A stretch of 64,000 nt of DNA. It comes from Scolanthus callimorphus. Lineage: Eukaryota > Cnidaria > Anthozoa > Actiniaria > Edwardsiidae. The notes beneath the pieces are model-generated. The model had not been told where the DNA came from. It saw only the letters and a program-made list of their open reading frames with translations, and made no database searches. The stretch lies in NCBI GenBank assembly GCA_033964015.1, contig CM066923.1:22945086-23009085 (forward strand), read 5' to 3'. How positions within the stretch are numbered: the stretch's first letter is position 1; every line of letters begins with the position of its first letter. Below are positions 22,204-32,531 of this stretch, one piece after another. The position numbers were made by a program, and so were the translations under genes.

Positions 22204-22262
22204 AAATACCAAGAAATGCTAGTAAGAATGCTAGGTGTACACAACTGCACGAGAGTCGATCT
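22204..22262 (+). pseudogene. Continuation of the protein-family relic after the insertion
   Basis: Starting from the duplicated AAATAC, the frame reads KYQEMLVRMLGVHNCTRVDL and a further VV. This fits the expected continuation of the relic at 19155-20839. Similarity fades after about 22262. Confidence 0.6.
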
Positions 22263-22788
22263 TGTTGTATATTTTAATATTTTTGGTTGCCATGGAAACG
22301 CTTATCACGTGACTAAGTAGTGGCCATCTTGGATTTTTTATTAGACCAGAAGATTACACGCAGGAAAAGTGAAATTGAAAGGTAATCGCGCACTTATTTA
22401 GATACTACCTTCTAATAATCCAAAAAACTTGGAATTTCTCAGAAAAAATTATCAAATTTTTCGTGCTTTTGAAATATATATTGTGAAAAATGTCTTTCTT
22501 AAAACATTATCCTAGATATCCAATTAGGTTTACAGAAAGACTAATGATACAAACATTATGCTGACAAGAAATTTCTAGTTTTAACACTCTTTACATACTT
22601 CCACAGGCGCTAAACATTTAATCCAAAATGGCGGACAGTGAGTCACGTGTCCTCGTTACCATGACAACAACAATTTAATCGAAATCAGAATTCCGAAATG
22701 TGTTTTCAGGCCAAGTTTGAAATGTTTTCGTTGGAAAATAACGAAGTTAACAAAAAGCAGCCCTTGTTTTACAGCCGTACCTTAAAGC
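22263..22788. other. Gene-free stretch
   Basis: AT-rich with no gene. It contains AAAATGGCGGACAG and TCACGTG near 22625-22645. Confidence 0.4.
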
Positions 22789-23912
22789 TATATATAATGA
22801 AAGGTCGACGAACAGCTTAAACGATGATTATTTAATACGATATTTTAATCGGCCATTACCGATCTTCTTCAGTTTTGAATGGAGATATTTACATTGCATG
22901 CTGGATATAAATAAAATAACGGTCACATTTAAAAAAAAAGAAAAATACATATGATACGGTGCTTGAGAAGTGACAGATAAAAGATAAAATAATATCAAAC
23001 AAAACTAAGGATTAATTACAGCTAAAATTAACAAAACTTTCATCTCTTATGTAAGACCATTAGGAGTTAGAGTTCGAGCTCTGTTGATGAGAAAAGCTTC
23101 TCTGGCTTTGCGTATAGAGTCGCGGTTAGATTTAAGTTTTTCTAAAGGGATTAAAAGCATGTCAGAGGCAATGTGGTTAGCTGTATTATGGAAGTGGAGG
23201 GCAGCGGTAGTAGGAGTAGATTGACTGTCAGAATCTAAAGTACGTCGGTGTTCATTAAACCGTTCACGAAGTTGACGTTTAGTTTCGCCTATATATTGTA
23301 GGTGGCAGCGTTTACACTCAATCATGTATATTACATTATTAGTTTTGCAGGTTATTCTAGAAGTTATGTTTCGGGTTTCGTTAGTGGCGTTAAAAGAATA
23401 GGACGTTATGCCATCTGCGATATATTTACAAGTATTACAGTTATCGCCGCAACGGTACGAGCCAGTAGGGAGGTTGTTTATGAAAGGTTTAGTAAGCTCA
23501 GCTTTAACAAGAAGGTCTCGAAGGTTAGGGCTTCTGCGAAAGGCAATTAAAGGAGGATCAGGGAAAGCTTCTTTGCAACGGTCAGAGGTATGGAGAATTC
23601 TAAAATACTTGCGTAAAATACCAGAAATGTAGGGAAGGCTAGGGTTATAAGTTAAAACGAAAGGAATACGATCAGATGAATTGTTAGTACTGCCTTTGGG
23701 TTTAAGGGCGTCGGCGCGGGACATAGCGGCCGCACGTGAGATTTGCTGATTAACAAAATCGCGTTTGTAACCGCGTTTATGTAAGAATTCAGTAAGTTCA
23801 TTACAACGAGCATGAATGATTCATGTGTAGAACAAATACGGCGGAGTCGTAGAGCTAAACTGTAGGGGATACCCTTTTTGGTATGAGAAGGATGACAGGA
23901 AGAATAAAGCAG
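22789..23912 (-). pseudogene. Penelope-like element, 5'-truncated inverted copy with frameshifts
   Basis: The minus-strand mirror of 23916-25040, nearly identical over 1.12 kb. Compared with the plus copy it lacks single bases near 23825 (frameshift, splitting the ORF) and near 23052 (altering the C-terminus). The largest remaining frame (23047-23724) still has the Cys cluster and GIY-YIG region. The same element 3' end (22789-23040) is noncoding. Confidence 0.85.
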
Positions 23913-23915
23913 ATG

Positions 23916-24818
23916 CTGCTTTATTCTTCCTGTCATCCTTCTCATACCAAAAAGGGTATCCCCTACAGTTTAGCTCTACGACTCCGCCGTATTTGTTCTA
24001 CACATGAATCATTCATTGCTCGTTGTAATGAACTTACTGAATTCTTACATAAACGCGGTTACAAACGCGATTTTGTTAATCAGCAAATCTCACGTGCGGC
24101 CGCTATGTCCCGCGCCGACGCCCTTAAACCCAAAGGCAGTACTAACAATTCATCTGATCGTATTCCTTTCGTTTTAACTTATAACCCTAGCCTTCCCTAC
24201 ATTTCTGGTATTTTACGCAAGTATTTTAGAATTCTCCATACCTCTGACCGTTGCAAAGAAGCTTTCCCTGATCCTCCTTTAATTGCCTTTCGCAGAAGCC
24301 CTAACCTTCGAGACCTTCTTGTTAAAGCTGAGCTTACTAAACCTTTCATAAACAACCTCCCTACTGGCTCGTACCGTTGCGGCGATAACTGTAATACTTG
24401 TAAATATATCGCAGATGGCATAACGTCCTATTCTTTTAACGCCACTAACGAAACCCGAAACATAACTTCTAGAATAACCTGCAAAACTAATAATGTAATA
24501 TACATGATTGAGTGTAAACGCTGCCACCTACAATATATAGGCGAAACTAAACGTCAACTTCGTGAACGGTTTAATGAACACCGACGTACTTTAGATTCTG
24601 ACAGTCAATCTACTCCTACTACCGCTGCCCTCCACTTCCATAATACAGCTAACCACATTGCCTCTGACATGCTTTTAATCCCTTTAGAAAAACTTAAATC
24701 TAACCGCGACTCTATACGCAAAGCCAGAGAAGCTTTTCTCATCAACAGAGCTCGAACTCTAACTCCTAATGGTCTTAACATAAGAGATGAAAGTTTTGTT
24801 AATTTTAGCTGTAATTAA
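23916..24818 (+). CDS. Penelope-like protein C-terminus with GIY-YIG endonuclease (partial)
   Basis: Open to a TAA at 24818. The first in-frame ATG (23883) lies across the palindrome centre in the other arm, so it is not a genuine start, and the reverse transcriptase core is missing. Order of features: YSSCHPSHTKKGIPYS and LRLRRICS, the conserved segment following the RT thumb (about 23930-24010); a basic linker; the Cys cluster YRCGDNCNTCKYI (about 24370-24410); then the GIY-YIG-type nuclease with VIYMIECKRCHLQYIGET, LRERF and NEHR (24497-24590). In Penelope-like elements this nuclease is thought to nick target DNA to prime reverse transcription. The frame is intact, but the copy cannot be autonomous. 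Confidence 0.9.
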   Translation: MLYSSCHPSHTKKGIPYSLALRLRRICSTHESFIARCNELTEFLHKRGYKRDFVNQQISRAAAMSRADALKPKGSTNNSSDRIPFVLTYNPSLPYISGILRKYFRILHTSDRCKEAFPDPPLIAFRRSPNLRDLLVKAELTKPFINNLPTGSYRCGDNCNTCKYIADGITSYSFNATNETRNITSRITCKTNNVIYMIECKRCHLQYIGETKRQLRERFNEHRRTLDSDSQSTPTTAALHFHNTANHIASDMLLIPLEKLKSNRDSIRKAREAFLINRARTLTPNGLNIRDESFVNFSCN

Positions 24819-25040
24819 TCCTTAGTTTTGTTTGATATTATTTATCTTTTATCTGTCACTTCTCAAGCACCGTATCATATGTATTTTTCTTTTTTTAAAA
24901 TGTGACCGTTATTTTATTTATATCCAGCATGCAATGTAAATATCTCCATTCAAAACCTGAAGAAGATCGGTAATGGCCGATTGAAATATCGTATTAAATA
25001 ATCATCGTTTAAGCTGTTCGTCGACCTTTCATTATATATA
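23916..25040 (+). mobile_element. Penelope-like element, 5'-truncated plus copy
   Basis: The right arm of a palindrome centred on 23914 with a 3-bp spacer. It holds the C-terminal part of the Penelope-type ORF plus about 220 bp of 3' noncoding DNA. Head-to-head partial copies are a known outcome of Penelope-like insertion. Confidence 0.85.
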
Positions 25041-25954
25041 TTTTTCTCAGTTCAACTGGTTGACAGGTCCGTTTATCAGGATCCAGCTTGGCAAAATACC
25101 TCGTTCGCGGATTTTCATATTTTAGCGTACCTTAAAGCCACCGAGGTACGCTTGGCGTCACGTGATCTGGCGTCACGTGACCAACGAGGATAGGGATTTT
25201 AGTGTGTTATCCAGTTCGACGTCTAATTATCTCTCTTTTTGTGAAATTTTTATCTGATCTGACCCTAAAAAAATATTATGGGATCAGAAACGTTTTCAGC
25301 TTCGCTTTCATGCTTTCCCTTGCGTTCACTCTACAATGCCACGAAAACTTCGTATTTGGCCAACAAATACCGGCCGTCTCGGCATTTCCTGGTCGATTTG
25401 TAGTGGCGATTGAACGCCTTACTACACGGTGTAGTTAATGACCCGGTAAATGTTTAAGAGTTAATTTACATGGAATTGAAAGATGTTTGTATCATATCAA
25501 GATAGTTTCCTTGAAAAAGTGTCGACTTTCTTCAACTTCCTTATAAGGAAATATCTGCAAACTATATTTGTTTTTTCGCTATTTCTATTGACCTAGAAAG
25601 CTGTAAACTTAACCAGAACTCAGATACACTTGAGAAAAGATGTTATGTACATTTTCCACTGTGTTTTTCACGGTCAAGAACCTGTAAACAAGGTAGACAA
25701 GACACCACAGGAAGCCCGCTCGATCACTAAAAAGACGACACTGTTATCTTGATATGCAGCCAAAAATGCATTATTTTTTATTTCATGTCACGTGACTGAT
25801 CACGTGATAGGGGCCTGGGTCGATTTTACTGAAAAACGTTTCAGGTTATTAAACACTCTCTTCCTGCAAATTTGGTACTAATTGCAATTAATGTTGTGGT
25901 GTTATGAGAGATATAAGTGTTCAGCCTCGTTTCCATGCTTTTCACCATATTTGG
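25041..25954. other. Gene-free stretch
   Basis: GCGTACCTTAAAGCCACCGA and the nearby GGTACGC form a small hairpin near 25128-25152. TCACGTGA boxes lie near 25157, 25173 and 25797. No convincing gene. Confidence 0.4.
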
Positions 25955-26300
25955 AAAAACACACCCCTTAAACAGGTAGTCTGCACCACAATTCTGGACC
26001 ACATAGTACCTAGTCGTAAAGTTCAGGTATTCTTCTATAAGAATCAGCCATCAAACCTTTTCTGTACGGTGGGTTGTGCTGGAGGACAATTTTTCGGGTC
26101 TGGCTCCTGGACTAATGGGAGCACATGGGAGTACAGGGAAGCACATGGGAATACATTGGAGCACATGGGGAATACAGTGGAGTACATGGGACTACAGGGG
26201 AGTACAGGGGAGCCCATGGAATCACAGTATAAGACACACTATATAGGAAACACAGTATGACACACTATATTAAGGTTATATGAAGTAGCAACCTGCGGGC
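25955..26300. repeat. Inner right arm of the 12.7-kb element
   Basis: The segment from GCACCAC (about 25981) to CTGTACGGTGGGTTGTGCT (about 26078) pairs with 16785-16880. A short block of the 10-bp minisatellite follows (26112-26225), then sequence mirrored at 15030-15115. The frame across the first block is open in both copies and keeps FCTVGCA. Confidence 0.7.
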
Positions 26301-26394
26301 CCCAGTAAACGAAAAATAGAGCCAACTGATCGACAAATTATTCCATTTGCACGATAGAAAAGCAAGCAAAATGCTGTTATACAGACAATCCGAT

Positions 26395-27336
26395 GACATG
26401 AGCGTAAATACAGTCATATTTCATGGGGGTCTTCGTTTTTCCGTTTGGAAAAACGAAGATCCCTAAATATTTTTTCTCCAATAATGCGCCGAGAGTTTCC
26501 TAAATCACGGCGAGCAGCCCGAATGACAAAGAGAGAGGATAGATTAGTTTTCTTACACTGTGAGTTAAAATAGTTAAAACGCGCTAGTATAAAGAAAATA
26601 TACGAGGGTCTTCGTTTTTCCGTTTGGAAAAACGAAGACCCCTAAATATTTTTTCTCCAATAATGCGCCGAGAGTTTCCTAAATGACGGCGAGCAGCCGA
26701 ATTACAAAGAGAGAGGGTAGATTAGTTTTCTTACACTGAGTTAAAATTGTTCAAACACGCTAGTATAAAGAGAATATACGAGGGTCTTCGTTTTTCCATT
26801 TGGAAAAACTAAATATTTTTTTCCAATAATGCGCCATAGCTTTCCTAAATCATAAACGCTAAGAAAGAAAGAAAAATATGGCGGATTAGGTTCGTGTTAT
26901 TTTTCCCGCCTCTTTGCGACTCCCTGTGGAACTAAAACCGCTGTCCATTGATTGCGGGCCGCAGTAAATCACAGCGATCGAAAAAGAGCCAACCGATCGA
27001 CAAATTACTCGATTTGCACGATAGAAAAGCAAGCAAAATGCTGTTATACAGACAATCCGATGACATGAGCGTGAGTGCAGTCATATTTCATGGGGGTCTT
27101 CGTTTTTTCCGTTTGGAAAAACGAAGAGGGGGTCTTCGTTTTTCCGTTCGGAAAAACGAAGATCCCAAGTTTAACTCGTCCTGTTTGCGAAAATTGCATG
27201 AAATTACGAAGAGCAGATGACAGGAACACGAGTACAGTCACATTTCATGGGGGTCTTCGTTTTTCCGAACGGAAAAACGAAGAGGCCTCTTAGGTCTTCC
27301 ATCTTCGTTTTTCCCATCTTCGTTTTTCCGACACCC
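26395..27336. repeat. Right-arm tandem GGAAAAACGAAGA hairpin units
   Basis: About three units of roughly 175 bp (starting near 26428, 26608 and 26782), each with GGTCTTCGTTTTTCCGTTTG plus its complement, then AATAATGCGCC and AGAGAGAGG. More hairpins run to the element end at 27336. The left arm carries a single inverted equivalent. Confidence 0.85.
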
Positions 27337-27345
27337 GTCGTTCAA

Positions 27346-27650
27346 GGTACCGAACGTTTCTGCACAGGTGACCAGGACAATTGTTTGTGTACTACAACAT
27401 CGAAGTATTGACAGTAATATAGGGTTTATATGGGGATTGTGGTAAGGGATGTTTGGACCTGGAAATTTTTAGGAAATTCTCAATAAATGTTACTGAAACT
27501 TACCATGTTGTTAGTTGTGGTTGTCCTTGATGCTCGTGTGAAGTTTCACGGATTTATCTGCAATTCGCCCCCCATACAGAGAGAAAGACAAGGTGGGAGG
27601 CTGAAGCCAAAAATCGGCTCGACCGACCGATCGGCACTTCGAGATGGATT
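27346..27650. other. Unique spacer between two large elements
   Basis: About 300 bp with AATAAA near 27482 and no convincing ORF. Removing the 12.7-kb element would join this to 14440-14596. Confidence 0.4.
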
Positions 27651-27660
27651 TTTTCACAGG

Positions 27661-27830
27661 GTGTCTAGAAAACTAAGATCTAGAAAACAAAGATGAAAGA
27701 TGCAAGACCTAGAAAACTAAGATCTAGAAAACTAAGATCTAGAAAACTAAGATCTAGAAAACTAAGATCTAGAAAACTAAGATCTAGAAAACTAAGACCT
27801 AGAAAACTAAGATCTAGAAAACTAAGACTG
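27661..27830. repeat. 15-bp minisatellite GATCTAGAAAACTAA (left end)
   Basis: About ten units, mirrored at 31196-31390. Frames reading repeated SFLDL or KLRSR are repeat artefacts. Confidence 0.95.
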
Positions 27831-28129
27831 ACAAATTTTCTCTTACCATTTCGCTTTTGAGTTTCTGCAAGGTCACACAGCGTCGACCCGCTCCTCGCCA
27901 TAAATCAAGGAAACAAAGAACCTCGAACTTTTCTGCTATAAACAGACTTCATTCCAAACAAGATCTACTCCAACTTCAAGAATACATCCTTATTGCATTG
28001 GTCCGTTAGGTTTTTGAAACTCACGATGTACAAATCAGCCAACAAACAGCGCAAGCATTCGATAACAAACACTTATTTGTCCGCCATGTTGGATTCAGAT
28101 GCTGGCTGGTGGGTTGCCTGTGGTGACAA

Positions 28130-29110
28130 AAATCCGCAATGTTTTTCACAAAAATAGAAGCAAGCGAAATGGAAACCACTCCAGAAGTAGGAATAAACTA
28201 TTATTACTTTGATTCTTTGAGTTCTACCTTACCACCAGTGATATTTTCTAAGTTTTCACCGGATCTTGGTTTTCTAGATTGCCCATACAAAAATGGGTGC
28301 AAATCTAGAAAACCAAGATCCTCAAATTTTCTCACAAAAATACAAGCAACCAAAACAGAAACACTCTACTAGTACAAATAAACTACCAGTAACTTGATTC
28401 TTTGAGTTTTAACCTTGTCACCAATCATATTTTCTGAGTTTTCACAGGATCTTAGTTTTCTAGATTGCCCATACAAAAATGGGTGCAAATCTAGAAAACC
28501 AAGATCCTCAATTTTTCTCACAAAAATAGAAGCAATCAAAGCAGAAACAACTCTAACAGTACAAATAAACTACCATTAACTCTATTCTTTGAGTTTTACC
28601 TTGTCGCCAATCATATTTTCTGAGTTTTCACAGGATCTTAGTTTTCTAGATATGGGCAATTTTCCCATACAAAAAGGTGCAAATCTAGAAAACCAAGATC
28701 CTCAATTTTCTCACAAAAATAGAAGCAATCAAAGCAGAAACAACTCTAACAGTACAAATAAACTACCATTAACTCTATTCTTTGAGTTTTACCTTGTCAC
28801 CATCATATTTTCTGAGTTTTCACAGGATCTTAGTTTTCTAGATATGGGCAATTTTCCCATACAAAAATAGGTGCAAATCTAGAAAACCAAGATCCTCAAT
28901 TTTTCTCACAAAATACAAGCAACCAAGACAGAAACAACTCTAATAGTACAAATAAACTACCAGTAACTTGATTCTTTGACTTTTACCTTGTCACAGATCA
29001 TATTTTCCGAGTTTTCAGAGAATCTTAGTTTTCTGGATTGCCCATACAAAAATAGGTGCAAATCTAAAAACCAAGATTCTCAATTTTTCTCACAAAAATA
29101 GAACATCGAA
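28130..29110. repeat. Tandem units of about 190 bp (left arm)
   Basis: About five units marked by CTAGAAAACCAAGATCCTCA (near 28301, 28489, 28686, 28878 and, diverged, 29060). Each contains TGAGTTTTCACAGGATCTTA and CCCATACAAAAA. Each unit itself contains an inverted CTAGAAAAC motif pair related to the terminal minisatellite. Confidence 0.9.
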
Positions 29111-29599
29111 ACAGAAACAGCTCTAGTAGTATGTATTAACTGCCATTACCATTACCCCTAGGGGACTCCCCTATTTTGGGAGGCAGGCGTGCCCTGTGGC
29201 TCAAAATGAATTTTCAAAATCTGCTCAAATTTGCTAGCTATGTGGGCACTAGTGCAAAAAATAAGCCTGCACAAAATGGAAGCAGATAATATTCCAGGAT
29301 ATTTGGCAAGATGATGCGGTAATGAGTTTTTTCATTATAGAGCAATTTCTGCACTTTCCACAAAATTGACACACAATCTGCAATCGTTTTTGGCCTTTTT
29401 TGCAAAAATGTTTATAACCATTTTTGTTATCTTATTTTTGACCTAAAAATGGCCGGCAAAGTCAGAAAAAGTGCTGGCTATCACCAGCAGCTGGCTGCTA
29501 TTTTGAACCCTGTGCTCATCTGCAATGTTCAATTTTATCCCTAAAAGGTAGCAAAAGGGCGTGGCTTAGTTGATTTGACCCCTAAAGGGTAAAGGGTAC

Positions 29600-29785
29600 C
29601 AACAAGACAGTGTGATATTGATAAACCATATTGTTGCCTCCCCCCCCCCACACACACACACCACACAGAAGGGTGTTGAAAAGTGCCCCACCCCCTGGAG
29701 ATCAGGTTATAAATTGACCCCTCTGGAATTTCCTTTGCCCTTCTGTGGAGGGGTTTTGGATATTTTCTGGAACAACACATTTTAG
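29600..29785. mobile_element. Decayed GTGTGGTTCCAG-family MITE inside the foldback centre
   Basis: CACACAGAAGGGTGTTGAAAAG and the end TTTTCTGGAACAACACA resemble the MITE at 43870-44059. The left end is replaced by a poly-C/CA run. Confidence 0.5.
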
Positions 29786-30149
29786 TGTTAAATGATATCA
29801 TCAGCAATATAAATAGTCTTGGTGTAAATCTAGAAAACCAAGAATCTCATCTTTTTTTTAGCTACCAAACAGAGTCCATTCCAATCAGGAAGCATGCCAC
29901 CCCTAGGGGGGTACTCGGATATAAAAATGACGGGGGGTCGGACATATCGTTTTGGGTATGAAATTTGTAGTAAAAGTATTTTTGGGGGTTGAAAATTATA
30001 CCAGGTATTTTGGGGGGTTGAAACATCTGCGGGTATTTTTTGGGTGTTGAAACTTCTGACAGGTTATCAAGATACTGCCTTAAGCTGAAGCTATTCCAGG
30101 AAACAATGGGATGGTTGATGACAGGCAAAGAAAAAATACAGCCACTCTT

Positions 30150-30890
30150 GGTTTTCTAGATTAATGCACCTATTTTTGTATGGGCAATCTAGAAAACTAA
30201 GATCCTGTGAAAACTCAGAAAATATGATTGATGACATGGTAAAACTCAAAGAATCAAGTTACTGGTAGTTTATTTGTACTAGTAGAGTTGTTTCTGTTTT
30301 GGGTGCTTGTATTTTTGTGAGAAAATTTGAGGATCTTGGTTTTCTAGATTTGCACCCATTTTTGTATGGGCAATCTAGAAAACTAAGATCCTGTGAAAAC
30401 TCAGAAAATATGATTGGTGACAAGGTAAAAGTCAAAGAATGAAGTTACTGGTAGTTTATTTGTACTATTAGAGTTGTTTCTGTCTTGGTTGCTTGTATTT
30501 TTGTGAGAAAAATTGAGGATCTTGGTTTTCTAGATTTGCACCCATTTTTGTATGGGCAATCTAGAAAACTAAGATCCTGTGAAAACTCAGAAAATATGAT
30601 TGGTGACAAGGTAAAAGTCAAAGAATCAAGTTACTGGTAGTTTATTTGTACTATTAGAGTTGTTTCTGTCTTGGTTGCTTGTATTTTTGTGAGAAAAATT
30701 GAGGATCTTGGTTTTCTAGATTTGCACCCATTTTTGTATGGGCAATCTAGAAAACTAAGATCCTGTGAAAACTTAGAAAATATCACTGGTGGTAAGGTAG
30801 AACTCAAAGAATCAAAGTAATAATAGTTTATTCCTACTTCTGGAGTGGCTTCCATTTCGCTTGCTTCTATTTTTGTGAAAAACATTGCGG
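30150..30890. repeat. Tandem units of about 187 bp (right arm)
   Basis: Four inverted counterparts of the left-arm units, marked by TTGAGGATCTTGGTTTTCTA near 30328, 30514 and 30701. They are more uniform than the left-arm units, suggesting recent homogenisation. Confidence 0.9.
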
Positions 30891-31195
30891 ATTTTTGTCA
30901 CCACAGGCAACCCACCAGCCAGCATCTGAATCCAACATGGCGGACAAATAAGTGTTTGTTATCGAATGCTTGCGCTGTTTGTTGGCTGATTTGTACATCG
31001 TGAGTTTCAAAAACCTAACGGACCAATGCAATAAGGATGTATTCTTGAAGTTGGAGTAGATCTTGTTTGGAATGAAGTCTGTTTATAGCAGAAAAGTTCG
31101 AGGTTCTTTGTTTCCTTGATTTATGGCGAGGAGCGGGTCGACGCTGTGTGACCTTGCAGAAACTCAAAAGCGAAATGGTAAGAGAAAATTTGTCA

Positions 31196-31390
31196 GTCTT
31201 AGTTTTCTAGATCTTAGTTTTCTAGGTCTTAGTTTTCTAGATCTTAGTTTTCTAGATCTTAGTTTTCTAGATCTTAGTTTTCTAGATCTTAGTTTTCTAG
31301 ATCTTAGTTTTCTAGATCTTAGTTTTCTAGATCTTAGTTTTCTAGGTCTTGCATCTTTCATCTTTGTTTTCTAGATCTTAGTTTTCTAGA
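31196..31390. repeat. 15-bp minisatellite TTAGTTTTCTAGATC (right end)
   Basis: Complement of the left-end array, with slightly more units. The 83-codon plus-strand frame is an artefact. Confidence 0.95.
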
Positions 31391-31468
31391 CACCCTTTTC
31401 ACATTCGAATTCCACAACTAAACAAACACACCACGATCGTAGATATACATGTTACCGACGCAGCAAAA

Positions 31469-31863
31469 TCAATAAATATCCTGCAGTTACATACGCGAAG
31501 GTAGCAGACCCCGTTAAACTCGCACGACCCCCTTTTTAACGGTCGTTAAAAATCCGGTGTACGCACAGCTTGGACAACCAAAATGGCGGCCGTTAAAAAC
31601 AAAATGGCGGCCGTTACCAAAAACTACCCAAGGGGGAGGGGGACCTAGCGCAAACTAGCCGAGCGGCTGCTCCCTAGGCCAAATTTGCTACAAATCCATT
31701 CTTCTCCAGTAAAAAAAAATAAATCCCTTTGTTCGGGAGGTAATGGATTTATTTTGGAGTCGCACAATTTGATTTGCATGAGTTTGCGACCGTTAAAAAG
31801 GGGGTCGTGCGAGTTTAACGGGGTCTGCTACCTTCGCGTATGTAACTGCAGGATATTTATTGA
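31469..31863. mobile_element. TIR element with TCAATAAATATCCTGC ends
   Basis: A 395-bp element with near-perfect terminal repeats of about 75 bp (including CATACGCGAAGGTAGCAGAC). Two AAAATGGCGGCCGTTA motifs lie inside. No target duplication longer than a few A residues can be fixed. Confidence 0.8.
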
Positions 31864-32227
31864 AAACTGAAATTTTCGACGACCATCCCCGACAAAAAAT
31901 ACTGGGATCCCCCCCCCCCCCCCCCGGGATCATCCCCTCCCCCGGTATAAACCGTGAAATGGGCTCGCCGCGATCTCTTCGCTACAAGACTGAAAAACAT
32001 TTTGTCTTTTCCTAACATGCGCAAAACAAAACACAAAACAACGGTACTCGATAGCTATCCAGGGATGATGAATTAGGTGGTAGGTACTGGGTACTACCAC
32101 GCCCCATTAGGTCAGTAACCAGTGGTTATTTTATCGAAGCACAAGAAGAGATAATCAAATTTAATACTGAAATGTGTTGTTCTCTTCGTGTAGAGCACAA
32201 CGGTAGGTTTTCGCCATGATTCATCAA
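31864..32227. other. Stretch upstream of the chitinase-like gene
   Basis: A C run near 31910-31925 sits in a GGGATC..GATCCC-like hairpin. An earlier exon with a signal peptide would be expected in this direction, but none was found. Confidence 0.35.
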
Positions 32228-32229
32228 TA

Positions 32230-32464
32230 GCTGTATTCACACTAGAGACGGAAAATCCGTCTGAGACGAGTTTCTCGCCTTGAATATGGCTCCCTGTTCT
32301 TCTGTGATCACGCGAAAACAGTTTTAGTAGAATTGACATAAGACAATAAGATAGGAACTTTTTCTGACGAGAAACAGAAACTTTCCTCTCAGCCTGAGAC
32401 AAGTTTCTCGTCAGAAAAAGTTCCTGTCTTATGTGAAGTTTTCCTTCTCTAGTGTGAATACAGC
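32230..32464. mobile_element. TA-flanked MITE, GCTGTATTCACACTAGAGAC family, copy 1
   Basis: Ends GCTGTATTCACACTAGAGAC and its complement, TA on both sides (32228-32229, 32465-32466). The interior contains GACGAGTTTCTCG-type inverted motifs. A second copy lies at 51612-51829. It sits 67 bp before the GH18 exon, probably within an intron. Confidence 0.85.
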
Positions 32465-32531
32465 TAATATTTCACGAGATACCAGCAGTCGAAAGTCCGA
32501 TTCTACTGCTCTTGTTCATTTTACACTGCAG

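Larger units (their letters stand above)
14597..27336. mobile_element. Predicted 12.7-kb composite TIR element, 9-bp TSD
   Basis: The left end reads GGGCTGTCGGAAAAACGAAG and the right end is the complement of GGGTGTCGGAAAAACGAAG. The exact 9-bp direct repeat GTCGTTCAA flanks both (14588-14596, 27337-27345). Inverted similarity continues inward on both sides: GGAAAAACGAAG hairpins, the GAATCACAGTATAAGACACAC segment, the TACTCCC minisatellite, then a block ending near 16885 and 25975. The interior of about 9 kb holds a broken protein-family relic, a nested TIR element and a Penelope-like palindrome. Either this is one long element, or two smaller inverted copies whose flanks match by chance; the exact 9-mer favours the first. 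Confidence 0.65.
27659..31395. mobile_element. 3.7-kb foldback transposon, GGGTGTC ends, 8-bp TSD
   Basis: Bounded by GGGTGTCTAGAAAACTAAG and its complement, with an exact 8-bp duplication TTTTCACA (27651-27658, 31396-31403). Each arm of about 1.5 kb comprises a 15-bp minisatellite, a unique block containing AACATGGCGGACAAATAAG or its complement, and tandem units of about 190 bp. A single-copy centre of about 700 bp (29140-29830) has no gene. No transposase is visible. The terminal GGGTGTC matches the 12.7-kb element. Confidence 0.9.

Noticed and set aside
23883..23915. ATG at 23883 as the start of the Penelope-like ORF
   Set aside because: These codons lie across the palindrome centre in the opposite arm; the genuine N-terminus is truncated.
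31123..31374. 83-codon frame with repeated SFLDL and the mirrored KLRSR frames
   Set aside because: They are translations of the 15-bp terminal minisatellite of the foldback element.
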